Notes under the pieces: model-generated
What the model was told of the DNA's origin: nothing
Seen by the model: only the letters and a program-made list of their open reading frames with translations
Databases searched by the model: none
Source: WHSO01 sp963732875
Lineage (GTDB): Bacteria; Pseudomonadota; Alphaproteobacteria; SMXQ01
DNA: 64,000 nucleotides
NCBI GenBank assembly: GCA_963732875.1
Contig: CAVTBD010000002.1
Location: forward strand, 744,001-808,000
Direction: 5' to 3'
Shown: one piece after another, positions 1 to 9,542 of the stretch
Layout of the letters: each line of letters opens with the position of its first letter
How positions within the stretch are numbered: position 1 is the stretch's first letter
Program-made: the position numbers and the translations under genes

Positions 1-1
1 A

Positions 2-742
2 GAGCTCGGCGTCAAGGGCAAGCCGACCGGCAAGCCCAAGCTCAAGCCCGCCGTGAAGAAGATCCAGCACTGGACCAGGAGCGCCGCCGCCAAGGCCAAG
101 GTCTCGAGCGAGACCGGCCCGATGGAGGCCAAGGACTTCCACCTGGTGATGTCGGAGTTCGTAACCGGCGATCCCAAGATCTCGCTGTGCCACACCTCGA
201 CCGGCTGGCCCGGCACGGCGGCGCGCTGGCGCACCCCGCTCGACTACGCCGGCAACGATTCGGGCGGCGGCGTCGGCGCCGGTCCCGGCCAGTCGGTGGG
301 CTCGGCCCTTGCCTTCCGCGACGCCGGCCGCATCCCCGTCACCATGATGGGCGACGGCGACACCTCGATGGGCTGCAACGCGCTGTGGACCGCGGCGCGC
401 ATGCGCATCCCGATGCTCGCGGTGGTCATGAACAACCGCTCCTACTTCAACGACGAGGCGCACCAGCACCACGTCGCGTTGGAGCGCGGCCGCGCGCCGG
501 AGAACCGCTGGATCGGGCTCCGCATCGACGATCCCGCGCCGGACGTGTGCGGCCTCGCCCGCGCCCAGGGCTTCCAGGCCGAGGGCCCGGTCAAGACCGT
601 CAAGGAACTGAAGGCGGCGCTCAAGCGCGGCTACAAGATCGTGGCCGCCGGCGGGCAGTACATGATCGACGCCTGGATCGAGAAGGACGACGCGGTCGGC
701 CGCCGCTCCTCCGACGGCGGTCGCGGCGAGAACAAGGGCTAG
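2..742 (+). CDS. Thiamine-diphosphate-dependent enzyme, C-terminal part (5' end outside window)
   Basis: The reading frame is open from the first bases, so the GTG at 53 is probably internal and the gene starts left of the window. The visible part is the C-terminal pyrophosphate-binding domain of the acetolactate synthase/benzoylformate decarboxylase superfamily. It has the cofactor motif GDGDTSMGCNALWTAA followed about 20 residues later by NNRSYFNDE, the usual GDG-to-NN span that binds the magnesium diphosphate of ThDP. The family makes or breaks C-C bonds next to a carbonyl (2-oxoacid decarboxylation or carboligation). The substrate cannot be told from this half. The tail after the domain is short and polar. 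No partner gene is visible upstream; a palindromic repeat follows the stop. Confidence 0.85.
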   Translation, partial: ELGVKGKPTGKPKLKPAVKKIQHWTRSAAAKAKVSSETGPMEAKDFHLVMSEFVTGDPKISLCHTSTGWPGTAARWRTPLDYAGNDSGGGVGAGPGQSVGSALAFRDAGRIPVTMMGDGDTSMGCNALWTAARMRIPMLAVVMNNRSYFNDEAHQHHVALERGRAPENRWIGLRIDDPAPDVCGLARAQGFQAEGPVKTVKELKAALKRGYKIVAAGGQYMIDAWIEKDDAVGRRSSDGGRGENKG

Positions 743-768
743 CAGGACGTTCCCATAAAGCGGAATCG

Positions 769-866
769 CCCCCCTCACCCTTCCCTCTCCCCCCAAACGG
801 GGGGAGAGGGTTGAGTAGGGTTGGCGAGCGGCACGCGAGCCTACCCGGAGCTGGGTGAGGGGGACT
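769..866. repeat. REP-like imperfect palindrome
   Basis: The arms are CCCCCCTCACCC at the left and GGGTGAGGGGG at the right. A strong inner hairpin (CTCTCCCCCC / GGGGGGAGAG) sits around 784-810. This is the usual look of dispersed intergenic palindromes in proteobacteria. It lies just after the first gene, so it may also act as a transcription barrier. I saw no second copy in the window. Confidence 0.6.
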
Positions 867-936
867 GAATTCAACCTAAAGAAAACATTGCTATAGCCGA
901 CCGCCTTCCCCGCTTCACCGCGGGCACTTTTTCCGG

Positions 937-975
937 CCCTTTCCGTTTCCGCGGGAAGGGCCGGAATGCTATTCT
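937..975 (+). promoter_or_regulatory. Putative promoter of first TTT receptor (duplicated block)
   Basis: The block CCCTTTCCGTTTCCGCGGGAA (937-957) is followed 6 bases later by GAATGCTATTCT (964-975). The same two blocks with the same spacing precede the second receptor at 2393-2431. TGCTATTCT could be an extended -10 and TTTCCG a weak -35 (18 base spacer). Conservation of the pair is seen; the promoter role is inference. Confidence 0.4.
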
Positions 976-1029
976 GATTATGGAAAATAATAATAAGCAC
1001 CACAGCAAGCCACATAACAGGAGGCAGAC

Positions 1030-2334
1030 ATGACCACTTTGCGATTTACCGGCGCCGTGCTGGCGGCCGGCGCCATCGCCGTCATGGCCGGCACCCCGGC
1101 CCGCGCCGATTCGGTGAAGGATTTTTACAGCGGCAAGCGGATGACCATGCTGATCGGGCTGTCCGTGGGCGGCGGCTACGACCGCTACGCCAGGCTGACC
1201 GCGCGCTATCTGGAGAAATACATTCCCGGCAACCCGAGCATCACCCCCAAGAACATGACCGGAGGCGGCTCGCTGGTGATGGCCAACTACGTGTGCAAGG
1301 CCGCGCCCGAGGATGGCACCGTCATCGGCGCGCCGCTGCGCGCCGTGCCGGTGGATCCCATCGTCAACGGCAAGGAGTCGAAGCTGAAGTGCGATCCCCT
1401 GAAAATGCAGTGGCTCGGCTCGCTCGACCGGGAAACCAGCCTCGCGATCGCCTGGACCAAATCCGGCATCACCAGCGCCGATGACCTCTACAAGAAGGAG
1501 TTCGTCGTCGGCGGCACCGGCGCCATTTCCGATTCGGTCACCGCCGCCTACATGATGCGCAACCTGCTCGGCATGAAGTACCGGGTGATCGTCGGCTATC
1601 CGGGCGGCACGGAGATCAACCTCGCCGCGGACCGGGGCGAAGTCATGGGCCGGGCGACCCATTCCTGGTCGGCCCTGCAGAGCGGCCCCAACGCCAAGCG
1701 GCTCAAGGCCGGCGAGATCAAGATCCTCTATCAGATGGGCGCCAAGAAGAGCGCCGGCCCGGGACTCAAGGACGTGCCCTTTGCGCTCGATTTCGCCAAG
1801 GACAAGCGCACCCGCAAGATCCTGTTCCTGAAGTTCGCGGCCAACGAGTTCGGCTACCCCTACTTCATGGGGCCGAAGGTCCCCAAGGCGCGCTTCAAGG
1901 CCGTGGCCGCCGCCTTCAGGAAGATGAGCGACGATCCCAAGCTGATCGCCGACATGAAGAAGATGAAGATGGGGCGCGATCCCATCTTCGGCCCCGAGAT
2001 GGTCTCGCTGATCAAGGACATGTACGAGACCCCGCCCGACATCATGGAGGCCATGCGCAAGGCCTCCCAGCCGCCGGGCAAGGTCGAGATGGTCAAGCTT
2101 CCGGTGATCACCGCCAAGGGCAAGCTGACCGGCGTCGGCGGCAAGGGCAAGAAACTGAAGTTTGCCGGCACCTCCACCAAGGGCGAGAAGGTGAAGACGC
2201 ATCTCAGCGTCAAGGGCAAGAAGACCATGATCACCGTCGCCGGCAAGCCGGCCAAGGCCTCCGCCCTCAAGAAGGGCATGACCTGCACAGTCACCTACAA
2301 GGGTCGGTCCCCGAGCGACATCGCCTGCCAGTAA
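1030..2334 (+). CDS. TTT-family (Bug-type) periplasmic receptor with extra C-terminal domain
   Basis: This 434-residue secreted binding protein has a signal peptide at residues 1-26 (cleavage after PARA). The Bug/TctC fold covers about 30-345, with the family patterns VGGGYDRYARLTARY, IPGNPSITPKNMTGGGS and APEDGTVIGAP. Such receptors catch carboxylates or other small anions for tripartite tricarboxylate transporters. Typical members are about 320 residues; this one carries a lysine-rich tail (about 356-434) ending in KGMTCTVTYKG and DIAC, which looks like a small separate beta domain. A similar tail occurs on the unrelated receptor at 59494-60942. An AGGAGG ribosome site precedes the ATG. No TctA/TctB membrane genes are nearby, so the partner must be elsewhere. 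Confidence 0.9.
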   Translation: MTTLRFTGAVLAAGAIAVMAGTPARADSVKDFYSGKRMTMLIGLSVGGGYDRYARLTARYLEKYIPGNPSITPKNMTGGGSLVMANYVCKAAPEDGTVIGAPLRAVPVDPIVNGKESKLKCDPLKMQWLGSLDRETSLAIAWTKSGITSADDLYKKEFVVGGTGAISDSVTAAYMMRNLLGMKYRVIVGYPGGTEINLAADRGEVMGRATHSWSALQSGPNAKRLKAGEIKILYQMGAKKSAGPGLKDVPFALDFAKDKRTRKILFLKFAANEFGYPYFMGPKVPKARFKAVAAAFRKMSDDPKLIADMKKMKMGRDPIFGPEMVSLIKDMYETPPDIMEAMRKASQPPGKVEMVKLPVITAKGKLTGVGGKGKKLKFAGTSTKGEKVKTHLSVKGKKTMITVAGKPAKASALKKGMTCTVTYKGRSPSDIACQ

Positions 2335-2358
2335 CCGCCGCAGCCTGAACGAACGAAG

Positions 2359-2385
2359 ACCCCCAGGGGATTCCCGGGGGTTTTT
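2359..2385 (+). terminator. Rho-independent terminator after first TTT receptor
   Basis: A GC hairpin (CCCCC...GGGGG with an inner GGG/CCC pair) is followed by TTTTT, 25 bases after the stop codon. It separates the two tandem receptor genes, so each is its own transcript. Confidence 0.8.
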
Positions 2386-2392
2386 GCTTCCG

Positions 2393-2431
2393 CCCTTTCC
2401 GTTTCCGCGGGAACGGCGCGAATGCTATTCT
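2393..2431 (+). promoter_or_regulatory. Putative promoter of second TTT receptor (duplicated block)
   Basis: This is the second copy of the upstream block described at 937-975, with identical CCCTTTCCGTTTCCGCGGGAA and GAATGCTATTCT elements at equal spacing, ending 41 bases before the ATG at 2473. Confidence 0.4.
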
Positions 2432-2472
2432 CGAAAACAAAAAACCGGAAACACCCCCACAGGAGGGCATCT

Positions 2473-3775
2473 ATGAAAACCCTGCGCATCACCGGCGCCG
2501 CGCTGGCGGCCGGCATCGTTCTCGTTGCGGCCGGCGCCTCGGCCCGGGCCGACTCGGTCGAGGACTTCTACAAGGGCAAGCGGATGACCATGCTCATCGG
2601 CCTGTCCACCGGCGGCGGCTATGACCGCTATGCCCGCCTCACGGCGCGCTTCATCGTCAAGCTACATCCCGGGCCATCCGAGCATCACCCCGAAGAACAT
2701 GACCGGTGGCGGCTCGCTGGTGATGTCGAACTTCCTCTACAACGTGGCGCCCCAGGACGGCACGTTCATCGGCGCGCCCCAGCGCGGCGTGCCGGTCGAG
2801 CCGCTGGTCGCGGGCAAGGATTCCATGGCCAAGCTCGATCCGCTCAAGATGTACTGGATCGGCTCGCTCACCCGCGAGACCTCGCTCGCGGTGGCCTGGC
2901 ACACGTCGGGCTTCACCAGCTACAAGCAGCTCTACGACAAGGTATTCGTCGCGGGCGGCACCGGCGCCACCACCGATTCGGTGGTCACCGGCTACGTCAT
3001 GAACCGGCTGCTGGGCATGAAGTACAAGATGATCGCGGGCTACCCCGGCGGCTCGGAGGTCAACCTCGCCATGCAGCGCGGCGAGGTCATGGGCCGCGTC
3101 ACCAACTCGTGGTCCTCGATCAAGAGCGGCGACTTCCAGAACGTGAAGGAAGGCCGCCTGATCCTGCTCTACCAGATGGGCGCCAAGAAGAACAACGACG
3201 GCGTGCTCAAGGACGTGCCCTCGGCGCTCGACTTCGCGCCCACCCCTCGCATCCGCAAGATCCTGTTCCTCAAGTTCGCGATCAACGACTTCGGCTATCC
3301 CTACATGATGGGGCCGGGCGTGCCCAAGGAACGGGTCGCGGCGATCCGTGCCGCCTTCAAGAAGGCCGGCGACGATCCCGACCTGCGCGCCGCCGCCAAG
3401 AAGGCACGCATGGAGGTCGACCCGATCTACGGCGAGGAGCTCCAGAGCCTGCTGCAGGAGATGTACGACACACCGCCCGACATCGTCACCGCGCTGCGCG
3501 ACGCCTCCGAGCCCACCGGCCCGGTCGTGATGGCCAAGATTCCGGTCGTCACTGCCAAGGTGAAGCTCGGCAAGGTCGCCAAGGGTGGCAAGAAGGTCTC
3601 CTTCAAGGGCAAGGACGAGAAGGGCCAGGCCGTGAAGGGCAGCGTCGGCGTCTCCGGCAAGAAGACCAAGGTCACGGTCGCCGGCCAGCCGGCCAAGGCC
3701 TCCGCGCTCAAGACCGGCATGTCCTGCACCGTCACCTACCAGGGCCGTGCCGCCAGGATGATCGCCTGCGACTGA
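2473..3775 (+). pseudogene. Second tandem TTT receptor, one-base frameshift
   Basis: This is a paralogue of 1030-2334 with the same layout: signal peptide (cleavage after ASARA), Bug fold, and lysine-rich C-terminal domain ending MSCTVTYQGRAARMIACD. The first 63 codons are in one frame and the rest in the next. At about 2662 there is one extra C (AAG-C-TACATCCCGGGC) compared with the first copy. Removing it gives an intact 433-residue protein, one residue shorter than its neighbour. The body is otherwise well kept, so this is either a very recent mutation or a sequencing error. An AGGAGG site lies before ATG 2473. Function as for the first copy; the two probably differ in ligand. Confidence 0.85.
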
Positions 3776-3799
3776 CCCTCGCGGCATGATCGAACGGAA

Positions 3800-3827
3800 A
3801 CCCCCGGGCCCGCCCCGGGGGTTTTTG
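3800..3827 (+). terminator. Rho-independent terminator after second TTT receptor
   Basis: A CCCCCGG...CCGGGGG hairpin is followed by TTTTT, about 25 bases after the stop. It mirrors the terminator of the first copy and supports duplication of a whole transcription unit. Confidence 0.8.
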
Positions 3828-3892
3828 TTTCGGGCGCAGGCCGGGACGGCGCTACCATGGCGCGCAGTCATGTTCGCTGATCGTCCAATCCC

Positions 3893-6067
3893 ATGAGAAA
3901 CCCCAAGGCCAACCCCGGACTGGCGCGGCGCACGGCGAACGCCCTGTTCCGCCACCACATCGAGAACGGCGTCTCGGTCGCGCTGTGCCTCGCCGCGGTC
4001 GCCGTCACGGCCGGGCTCGCCCTCGGCACCCTGCAGGCCATAGTCGCCGGCACCGGCGCCCTGTGCGTCAGCATCGTCGACCAGCCGGGGAAGCTCGCCG
4101 GCAAGCTGCCGGTATTGCTCGCGGCCGTCGCGGCGGCCACGTCGATCTCGCTCCTCGCCGGGCTCGCCGGCGGGACGCCATGGGCGCTGGCCGCGGTGAT
4201 CGCCGCCATGAGCGCGGGCTTCGCGCTCGCCACCGCCTACGGGCGCCCGGCGCTGACCGTCGGCATCGCCGGCGTGCTGTCGCTCGTGCTCGGCATGGCG
4301 GTGCCGGCGGAAGGCGCGCCCGCGGCGCTCCGGCACGGCGCCCTGTTCGCCGCCGGCGGCACGGCCTACGCGCTGCTGGCATTCGCCGCTGCCTGGCTGT
4401 TCGACGACCGCAACCAGCGCATGTTCCTCAACGAGGCGCTGCTCGCCTTCGCACGCTACCTGCGCGCCCGTGCGCGCGGCTACAGCGTCGCCACCTCGCG
4501 GGCGGCGGCGCTGGGCGGGATCGTCGAGGCCCACGGCGCGCTGATGGAGCGCCTGCAGGCGGCGCGCGACACCATCTTCACCGGACGCCCGGGCCCGGCG
4601 AACCGCAAGCGGGTCCGCTGCATGATGGCGCTGCTGGATGCCTACGAGGCGGTGCTGTCGAGCGACGCCGACTGGGCCACCATGCCGCGCAAGGAAAACC
4701 CGGACGTGCTCCGGCTGATCGCCGGGCTGACGCGGGCAATGGCACACGACATCGAGGGGCTCGCGCTGTCCCTCGTGGTGCCCGCGCGCAAGGCCTCCCT
4801 CCAGGATCATCGCGCCGCGCTCGACATGCTCGACATCACCCTCGATACCCTCGACGCGGGCGGGCGCGAGCTCGATACCACCGGGCTCAGGCCGACCCGC
4901 AATAAGATCAATGAGGCGATCCGCCGCATCGGCCGGCTCGCGGACGCCCTTGCCGCCGCGCCCGAAACGGTCGCCGAACTGCCGCCCGGCATCGATCTCG
5001 GTCCGTTCATCCAGGTGCAGCAGGCGGGTCTCGCGACGCTGCGCGCCCATCTCACGCCGACCTCGCCGGTCGCGCGCTACGCCATCCGGCTCACGCTCGC
5101 CATGCTGGCGGGCTACGCGCTTACGCTCGCGCTGCCGCGCTACGTCCACGGCGGCTGGATCCTGCTCACGGTCTACCTGATCATGCGCGCCAACTACGCG
5201 CTCACACGCCGGCGCCGCAACGACCGCATCCTCGGCACGCTGGCCGGCTGCGGCGTGGCGGCGGTGCTGATCCCGACCCTGCCGCCGGGCTGGATTCCCG
5301 TGGCGGTGATCCTGGCCGCCGGCACCGCCCATGCCTATGCCGTGGTCGACTACCGCGTCGCCTCGTTCGCCGCCTCGGTGATGGCGCTGCTCCTGCTGCA
5401 CCTGCTGCAGCCCCACGAGATCCTGATCGCCGACCGCATCGTCGACACGCTGATCGGCGCCGCGCTGTCGGCCGCGTTCAGCCGCCTGCTGCCGAGCTGG
5501 GAGTGGCGCGATATCCCCCGCCTGGTGAACCGGATGATGGAGGCCGACCGGGCCTTCGCCGCGGCCGCACTGTCGCTCGCCACCGCCGACCACGACTACC
5601 GGCTCGCGCGCAAGCGCGCCCTTGATGGCTTCACCGCGCTCGCCACCACCACGCGGCGGCTGTCGGGCGAGCCCGGCGTGCGGGCGCGCCACATGACGTC
5701 GCTCAACGCGCTGCTCGGCGCCAACTACCTGTTCGCCTCGGACCTCGCCTCGATCCGCACCGTGCGCGACATACGCGCGGGCGAGATCGAGCCGGCGGCC
5801 ATGGGCGCGCCGCTCGACGAGACCCGGCCGCGGGTGCTGGCGAGCCTCGAGGGGCCCGGCGCCGATCCCGGCGAAGGCGCACCGGCGACGGACACGGTGC
5901 ACCGGCGCGGCTGGAGCGAGATTCCGGCGGTCGACGCCATGGCGTTCCTGCGCCGCCGCCTGCGCCATCTCGAACTCGCCGCCGGGCGCCTCGCGGCACT
6001 GGCCGCCCGCGCCCTGGCCACGCCGCGCGCGCCGACCACTGGCGGGACGGCGCCGCCGGGGCCATAA
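3893..6067 (+). CDS. FUSC/YccS-like inner-membrane protein
   Basis: This 724-residue protein has two blocks of membrane helices: about residues 25-165 and about 395-510, the latter starting VARYAIRLTLAMLAGYAL and running through GGWILLTVYLIMRANY. They are separated and followed by soluble helical regions rich in Arg and Ala. This two-bundle layout and the central GGWILLTVYLIMR pattern fit the FUSC family (YccS, aromatic acid exporter AaeB). Some members export aromatic acids; the role of most is unknown. The closest start is ATG 3893. It is a separate unit after the TTT terminator and is followed 46 bases later by a glutathione transferase gene. Aromatic-acid efflux would suit the catabolic genes further right, but that link is only inference. 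Confidence 0.75.
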   Translation: MRNPKANPGLARRTANALFRHHIENGVSVALCLAAVAVTAGLALGTLQAIVAGTGALCVSIVDQPGKLAGKLPVLLAAVAAATSISLLAGLAGGTPWALAAVIAAMSAGFALATAYGRPALTVGIAGVLSLVLGMAVPAEGAPAALRHGALFAAGGTAYALLAFAAAWLFDDRNQRMFLNEALLAFARYLRARARGYSVATSRAAALGGIVEAHGALMERLQAARDTIFTGRPGPANRKRVRCMMALLDAYEAVLSSDADWATMPRKENPDVLRLIAGLTRAMAHDIEGLALSLVVPARKASLQDHRAALDMLDITLDTLDAGGRELDTTGLRPTRNKINEAIRRIGRLADALAAAPETVAELPPGIDLGPFIQVQQAGLATLRAHLTPTSPVARYAIRLTLAMLAGYALTLALPRYVHGGWILLTVYLIMRANYALTRRRRNDRILGTLAGCGVAAVLIPTLPPGWIPVAVILAAGTAHAYAVVDYRVASFAASVMALLLLHLLQPHEILIADRIVDTLIGAALSAAFSRLLPSWEWRDIPRLVNRMMEADRAFAAAALSLATADHDYRLARKRALDGFTALATTTRRLSGEPGVRARHMTSLNALLGANYLFASDLASIRTVRDIRAGEIEPAAMGAPLDETRPRVLASLEGPGADPGEGAPATDTVHRRGWSEIPAVDAMAFLRRRLRHLELAAGRLAALAARALATPRAPTTGGTAPPGP

Positions 6068-6113
6068 TCCACGGCAACGACAACGAAACGAATCAACAAG
6101 GGAGGTACCGACC

Positions 6114-6734
6114 GTGATCGATCTTTATCTGTGGACCACCGACAACGGCTACAAGGCGCGCCACGGCATGGAGGAAAGCGGCCTGCCGCACCGCCTCAAG
6201 CCGATCAACATCCGCAAGAAGGAGCAGTTCGCCCCCGACTACCTGAAGATCAGCCCGGGCCACAAGATCCCGGCGCTCGTCGACGACGATGGGCCGGGCG
6301 GTCAGCGCATCACGCTGTGCGAATCGGGCGCAATCCTGAAGTACCTCGGCACCAAGGCCGGTAACGGGCTTTATCCAAGCGACCCGATCAGGCAGATCAG
6401 GGTGGACCAGTGGCTGTTCTACGGCTCGGCCACCTTCACCACGCTGGCCCAGCAGTTCGGGCTGTGGGTGATCCGCTCCAGCGAAGACGTGCCCCAGGCC
6501 AAGAAGCACTACACCGAGGTGCTGCGCGACATGCTCGGCACGCTCGACCGGCATCTCGGCGACAACGAATACCTCGCGGGCGACTACTCGATGGCCGACG
6601 TCTCGATCTTCGCCGACGTGCACAGGCACGGCGTCGAGGACATCGGCCTCGACGAATATCCCAATCTCAGGCGCTGGCACGACGCCATCATGGCGCGCCC
6701 GGCCACCCAGCGCGGCTGGGCACCGTTCGTGTAG
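6114..6734 (+). CDS. Glutathione S-transferase (YfcG/Ure2-like)
   Basis: This 206-residue protein has an N-terminal thioredoxin-like domain (about 1-85). It carries the cis-proline region HKIPALVDDD and the glutathione gamma-glutamyl site ESGAILKYL. The all-helical C-terminal domain contains YSMADVSIFADVHRHG, the usual N-capping/hydrophobic staple region. The start of the thioredoxin fold (DLYLWTTDNGYK) resembles nu-class YfcG-like enzymes, which have disulfide-bond reductase activity. The start is GTG 6114 behind GGGAGGT. The C-terminal 45 codons have a degraded second copy at 11056-11190. Confidence 0.88.
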   Translation: MIDLYLWTTDNGYKARHGMEESGLPHRLKPINIRKKEQFAPDYLKISPGHKIPALVDDDGPGGQRITLCESGAILKYLGTKAGNGLYPSDPIRQIRVDQWLFYGSATFTTLAQQFGLWVIRSSEDVPQAKKHYTEVLRDMLGTLDRHLGDNEYLAGDYSMADVSIFADVHRHGVEDIGLDEYPNLRRWHDAIMARPATQRGWAPFV

Positions 6735-6788
6735 CCCAGGGGCCACAACGGATGGCGGCGCGCGGATTCCCTTGCAGGAGCAGATCCG

Positions 6789-7466
6789 GTGACTGAGCTC
6801 GGACCCGAAGTGCACGGACAGTCAAGACGCAAAAGCTCGATCAGGACCCTCGGTCTGGTGATTTTCGTTGCAGCCGCGACATCCGCCGCGACGGCCTGGA
6901 TCGCAACCTCCTACCTGTTTCCGAAGTCATTCCGGCCGGTGACCCTGAGCCAGACGGAACGGAAGACGCTGGACGCGAAGCTCGGCCGTCTCGATGTCGA
7001 ATTGCGTTCCGGGCCGAAAGCGGCGACGGCTCCCGGCAGGGTGCTCGAACCCCGCCGGTACAGCGAGGAAGGGGCTTCGCGAAAGGTCACCTTCTCCGAG
7101 CGGGAGATCAATGCCCTGCTCGCGGCCAATACCGATCTTGCCGACAAGGTCGCGATCGACCTGTCGCCGGGCCTGGTCAGCGCGAGGATCCTGCTTCCGA
7201 TCGACCCGGACATGCCCCTGCTCGGCGGGAAGACCCTCTCGGTCACGGCCGGCCTCGCGCTGAGCTACCGGAACGGCCGGCCCGTTGTCGTCCTCAGGGG
7301 CGTCAGCCTGTGGGGCGTACCGATACCCAATGCCTGGCTCGGCAACCTCAAGAACGTCGATCTCGTCGCCTATTACGGTGACGAGGGGTTCTGGCACGCC
7401 TTCGCGGCAGGCGTGAACGACATCGCCGTGAGCGACGGGCGCCTGGCGATCGAACTGAAGGAATAG
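6789..7466 (+). CDS. Membrane-anchored conserved protein of unknown function
   Basis: This 225-residue protein has one membrane helix at about 22-44, then a periplasmic-type domain. The segment VTFSEREINALLAANTDLADKV followed by alternating beta pattern resembles YpmS/LptC-like single-span proteins that present a beta domain outside the membrane. The second half repeats short strands (ARILLPIDPD, RPVVVLRGVSLWG). No catalytic motif is seen. The start is GTG 6789 after CAGGAG. It converges with the AsmA gene. I do not recognise a specific function. Confidence 0.6.
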   Translation: MTELGPEVHGQSRRKSSIRTLGLVIFVAAATSAATAWIATSYLFPKSFRPVTLSQTERKTLDAKLGRLDVELRSGPKAATAPGRVLEPRRYSEEGASRKVTFSEREINALLAANTDLADKVAIDLSPGLVSARILLPIDPDMPLLGGKTLSVTAGLALSYRNGRPVVVLRGVSLWGVPIPNAWLGNLKNVDLVAYYGDEGFWHAFAAGVNDIAVSDGRLAIELKE

Positions 7467-7517
7467 CGTGGCGGGCGGCCCGGGTTCGTCCGCGGCTGAC
7501 GGCGGGCCGGCGACGGC

Positions 7518-9512
7518 TCACTTGCCGAGGAGCTGCTTCAGGATATCGGGGGGCGCCAGCGGCGTCGGGCCGGACGGGGAGCCGCCGCCCTGGCCGCCCG
7601 CGCCCGGCAGGACCTTCTGGAGCTGCTCCAGCGCCTTCTCCTTCGCGATGCCGGAGAGGTCGGGCCGGTAGCTCAGGCGATCCCACGGGCCGGTGACGAT
7701 GACCGGCACCATCAATCCGGCGAGGTCCGACGTGCCGCCCTGGCCGGCGGCGGAAGCCACGACCTTGGGCTCCACGCGGTAGTTCACGGTGCGCTGCGGC
7801 AGGTCGACCCTGCCCTTGCCGGCAACGCGCAGGAGCGGCGACTTCATCTCCAGGTCGTTGTTGGAGAGTATGCCGTTGCGGATGGTGAAGGTGCCGCCGA
7901 GCTCGGCGAAATCGGTTTTCTGGGCCGTGTTCGCCTCGGGGTTGAGGAATGCCCCCTGCACGTTGCGTACCATGGCGCCAAGATTGATTCCCCGGATCGC
8001 GCCATTCACAAACAGCAGCTTGCCCGCGCCGTCGAGCGCGGCGACAAGCGCGCGCTGGGAGCGGCCGGCGCCCTTCGCGTCGATATGTCCGCTGGCGGTG
8101 CCCTCGAGGCGGTCGAGGCCGACGGCGTCGGCGAGGAACGGCTGCGCTTTCAGCCCCGACAGGTCGAATGCGAAGCCGATCGCCGGCACCGCGCCGGCGC
8201 CGTCCGCCGTAACCCTTGCCGTGCCCTTGCCGTCGTAGAGCGCCATGCGGTCGAGGTCGGCGGCGAGCCGTCCGCCCTTGAGGACCACGGAAAGGTGCGA
8301 TTCGCCCACCTTGATCTTGCGCACCATGAGGCTGCCGAGGGTGAGATCGAGGTCGGCGTCGGCCTGCCGCAGCGGCGTGAAGTCGAGCGGCGCATCGCTC
8401 CAGCCGGCCGGCTGCGCCGCCGGACCGCCGCGGGCGGGCGCGCCGGTGGAGGCCGGCGTCGCGCCCTCGGGCGGCAGGTACGGGTTGAGGTCGAGGGTGC
8501 CGAGCTTGAGGCTGGCCTGCACGTAAGGCCGTGCCCGCCCGCCGTCGTAGCGCACCGCGCCCGTCCCCCTGATGGCGTCGAGGGCAAGCGTCGCGTCGAG
8601 GAACGACACCTTCCTGCCCGCCACGTCCACCGTGCCCTTGACGGCAAGGGGGCCGAAGCCGGAGCCGGGCGCGGTGAGCGGGCTGCCCGCCCAGGCCGCG
8701 AGCTTGCGCACCGACGGCACGTCGAGATCGAGCGTGCCGCGCGCCTTCACCTCCTGCCCGTTCGCGAAGGTGCCCTTGAAGGCAAGCTTGACCGGGGCGG
8801 ATGAAACGGCGGCGGCGACGGCGCTCGATCCGCCTTTCAGCAGCGCGTTCGGATCTTCCGCATGGAGCGACACCGCGACCTTCTCCTTGTTCCACACCAG
8901 CGAACCGTCGGCCCGCATCGGGCTCGTGAGGGAGGGGAGAGACAGCGACGCATTGACGCCGCTGAGCAGATAGCTCTTGCCGCTGCGGGCATCGGCGTAG
9001 CTCACCGCGCCGTCCACGATCCGCACGTCGCCGAGGGTGAGGCCCGAGATCATGGACGTCGGCCCACCGCCCGTGGCCTGCCGTGCGGCACCGCTGGTCG
9101 CCGGGGCGGCCCCCGCGGCGGTTGCCTTTTCGAACCGCCAGTTGGGTACGCCGTTCTTGTCCACCGAGAGCGAGATCACGGGCTTTTCAAGCACGAACGA
9201 ATCGACCTTCACCTGCCCGGACAGGAGCGGCCACAGGGCCACCTTCACCCGCATCTTGTCCAGGGTGACCATCTCGGCCGGGCGCGCGCCCCTGGCGTTG
9301 GCGAGCGAGACCTTGCCCGCCGTGAACTGGACGCTCGGAAGAATGGAGAACGAGAAATCCCCGTCGATGCGCGCCTCGCGGCCGGTCGCGTCGTGGATGG
9401 CGGAAAGCAGCCGTCCCTTGAACGCGGAGACCGGAACGAATGCCGGTATGGCAAGCGCGGCGACGACGAGCACGACAACCGCGATGCCGAGTCCGATCAA
9501 TACTTTCTTCAT
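7518..9512 (-). CDS. AsmA-family outer-membrane biogenesis protein
   Basis: This 664-residue protein has an N-terminal signal anchor (about 4-26) followed by the AsmA start pattern (AIHDATGREARIDGDFSFSILPS, about 40-62), which defines the family. AsmA-like proteins belong to the repeating beta-groove superfamily and are thought to assist lipid transport or outer-membrane assembly. The C-terminal AsmA domain is visible at about 460-620 (GAGKLLFVNGAIRGINLGAM, and RVEPKVV near the end). A low-complexity linker rich in Gly, Ala and Pro lies near 365-385. The gene is followed on the same strand by no close partner and preceded by the DUF4197 gene. Confidence 0.85.
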   Translation of the reverse strand: MKKVLIGLGIAVVVLVVAALAIPAFVPVSAFKGRLLSAIHDATGREARIDGDFSFSILPSVQFTAGKVSLANARGARPAEMVTLDKMRVKVALWPLLSGQVKVDSFVLEKPVISLSVDKNGVPNWRFEKATAAGAAPATSGAARQATGGGPTSMISGLTLGDVRIVDGAVSYADARSGKSYLLSGVNASLSLPSLTSPMRADGSLVWNKEKVAVSLHAEDPNALLKGGSSAVAAAVSSAPVKLAFKGTFANGQEVKARGTLDLDVPSVRKLAAWAGSPLTAPGSGFGPLAVKGTVDVAGRKVSFLDATLALDAIRGTGAVRYDGGRARPYVQASLKLGTLDLNPYLPPEGATPASTGAPARGGPAAQPAGWSDAPLDFTPLRQADADLDLTLGSLMVRKIKVGESHLSVVLKGGRLAADLDRMALYDGKGTARVTADGAGAVPAIGFAFDLSGLKAQPFLADAVGLDRLEGTASGHIDAKGAGRSQRALVAALDGAGKLLFVNGAIRGINLGAMVRNVQGAFLNPEANTAQKTDFAELGGTFTIRNGILSNNDLEMKSPLLRVAGKGRVDLPQRTVNYRVEPKVVASAAGQGGTSDLAGLMVPVIVTGPWDRLSYRPDLSGIAKEKALEQLQKVLPGAGGQGGGSPSGPTPLAPPDILKQLLGK

Positions 9513-9542
9513 CCTCGATCTCCCGTCTGTTGCGCTCCGGCG

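Noticed and set aside
2657..5968. 1103-codon open frame on the minus strand
   Set aside because: It lies opposite a TTT receptor and the FUSC gene, has low-complexity Arg/Gly/His composition and no family pattern; a shadow of GC-rich codon use.
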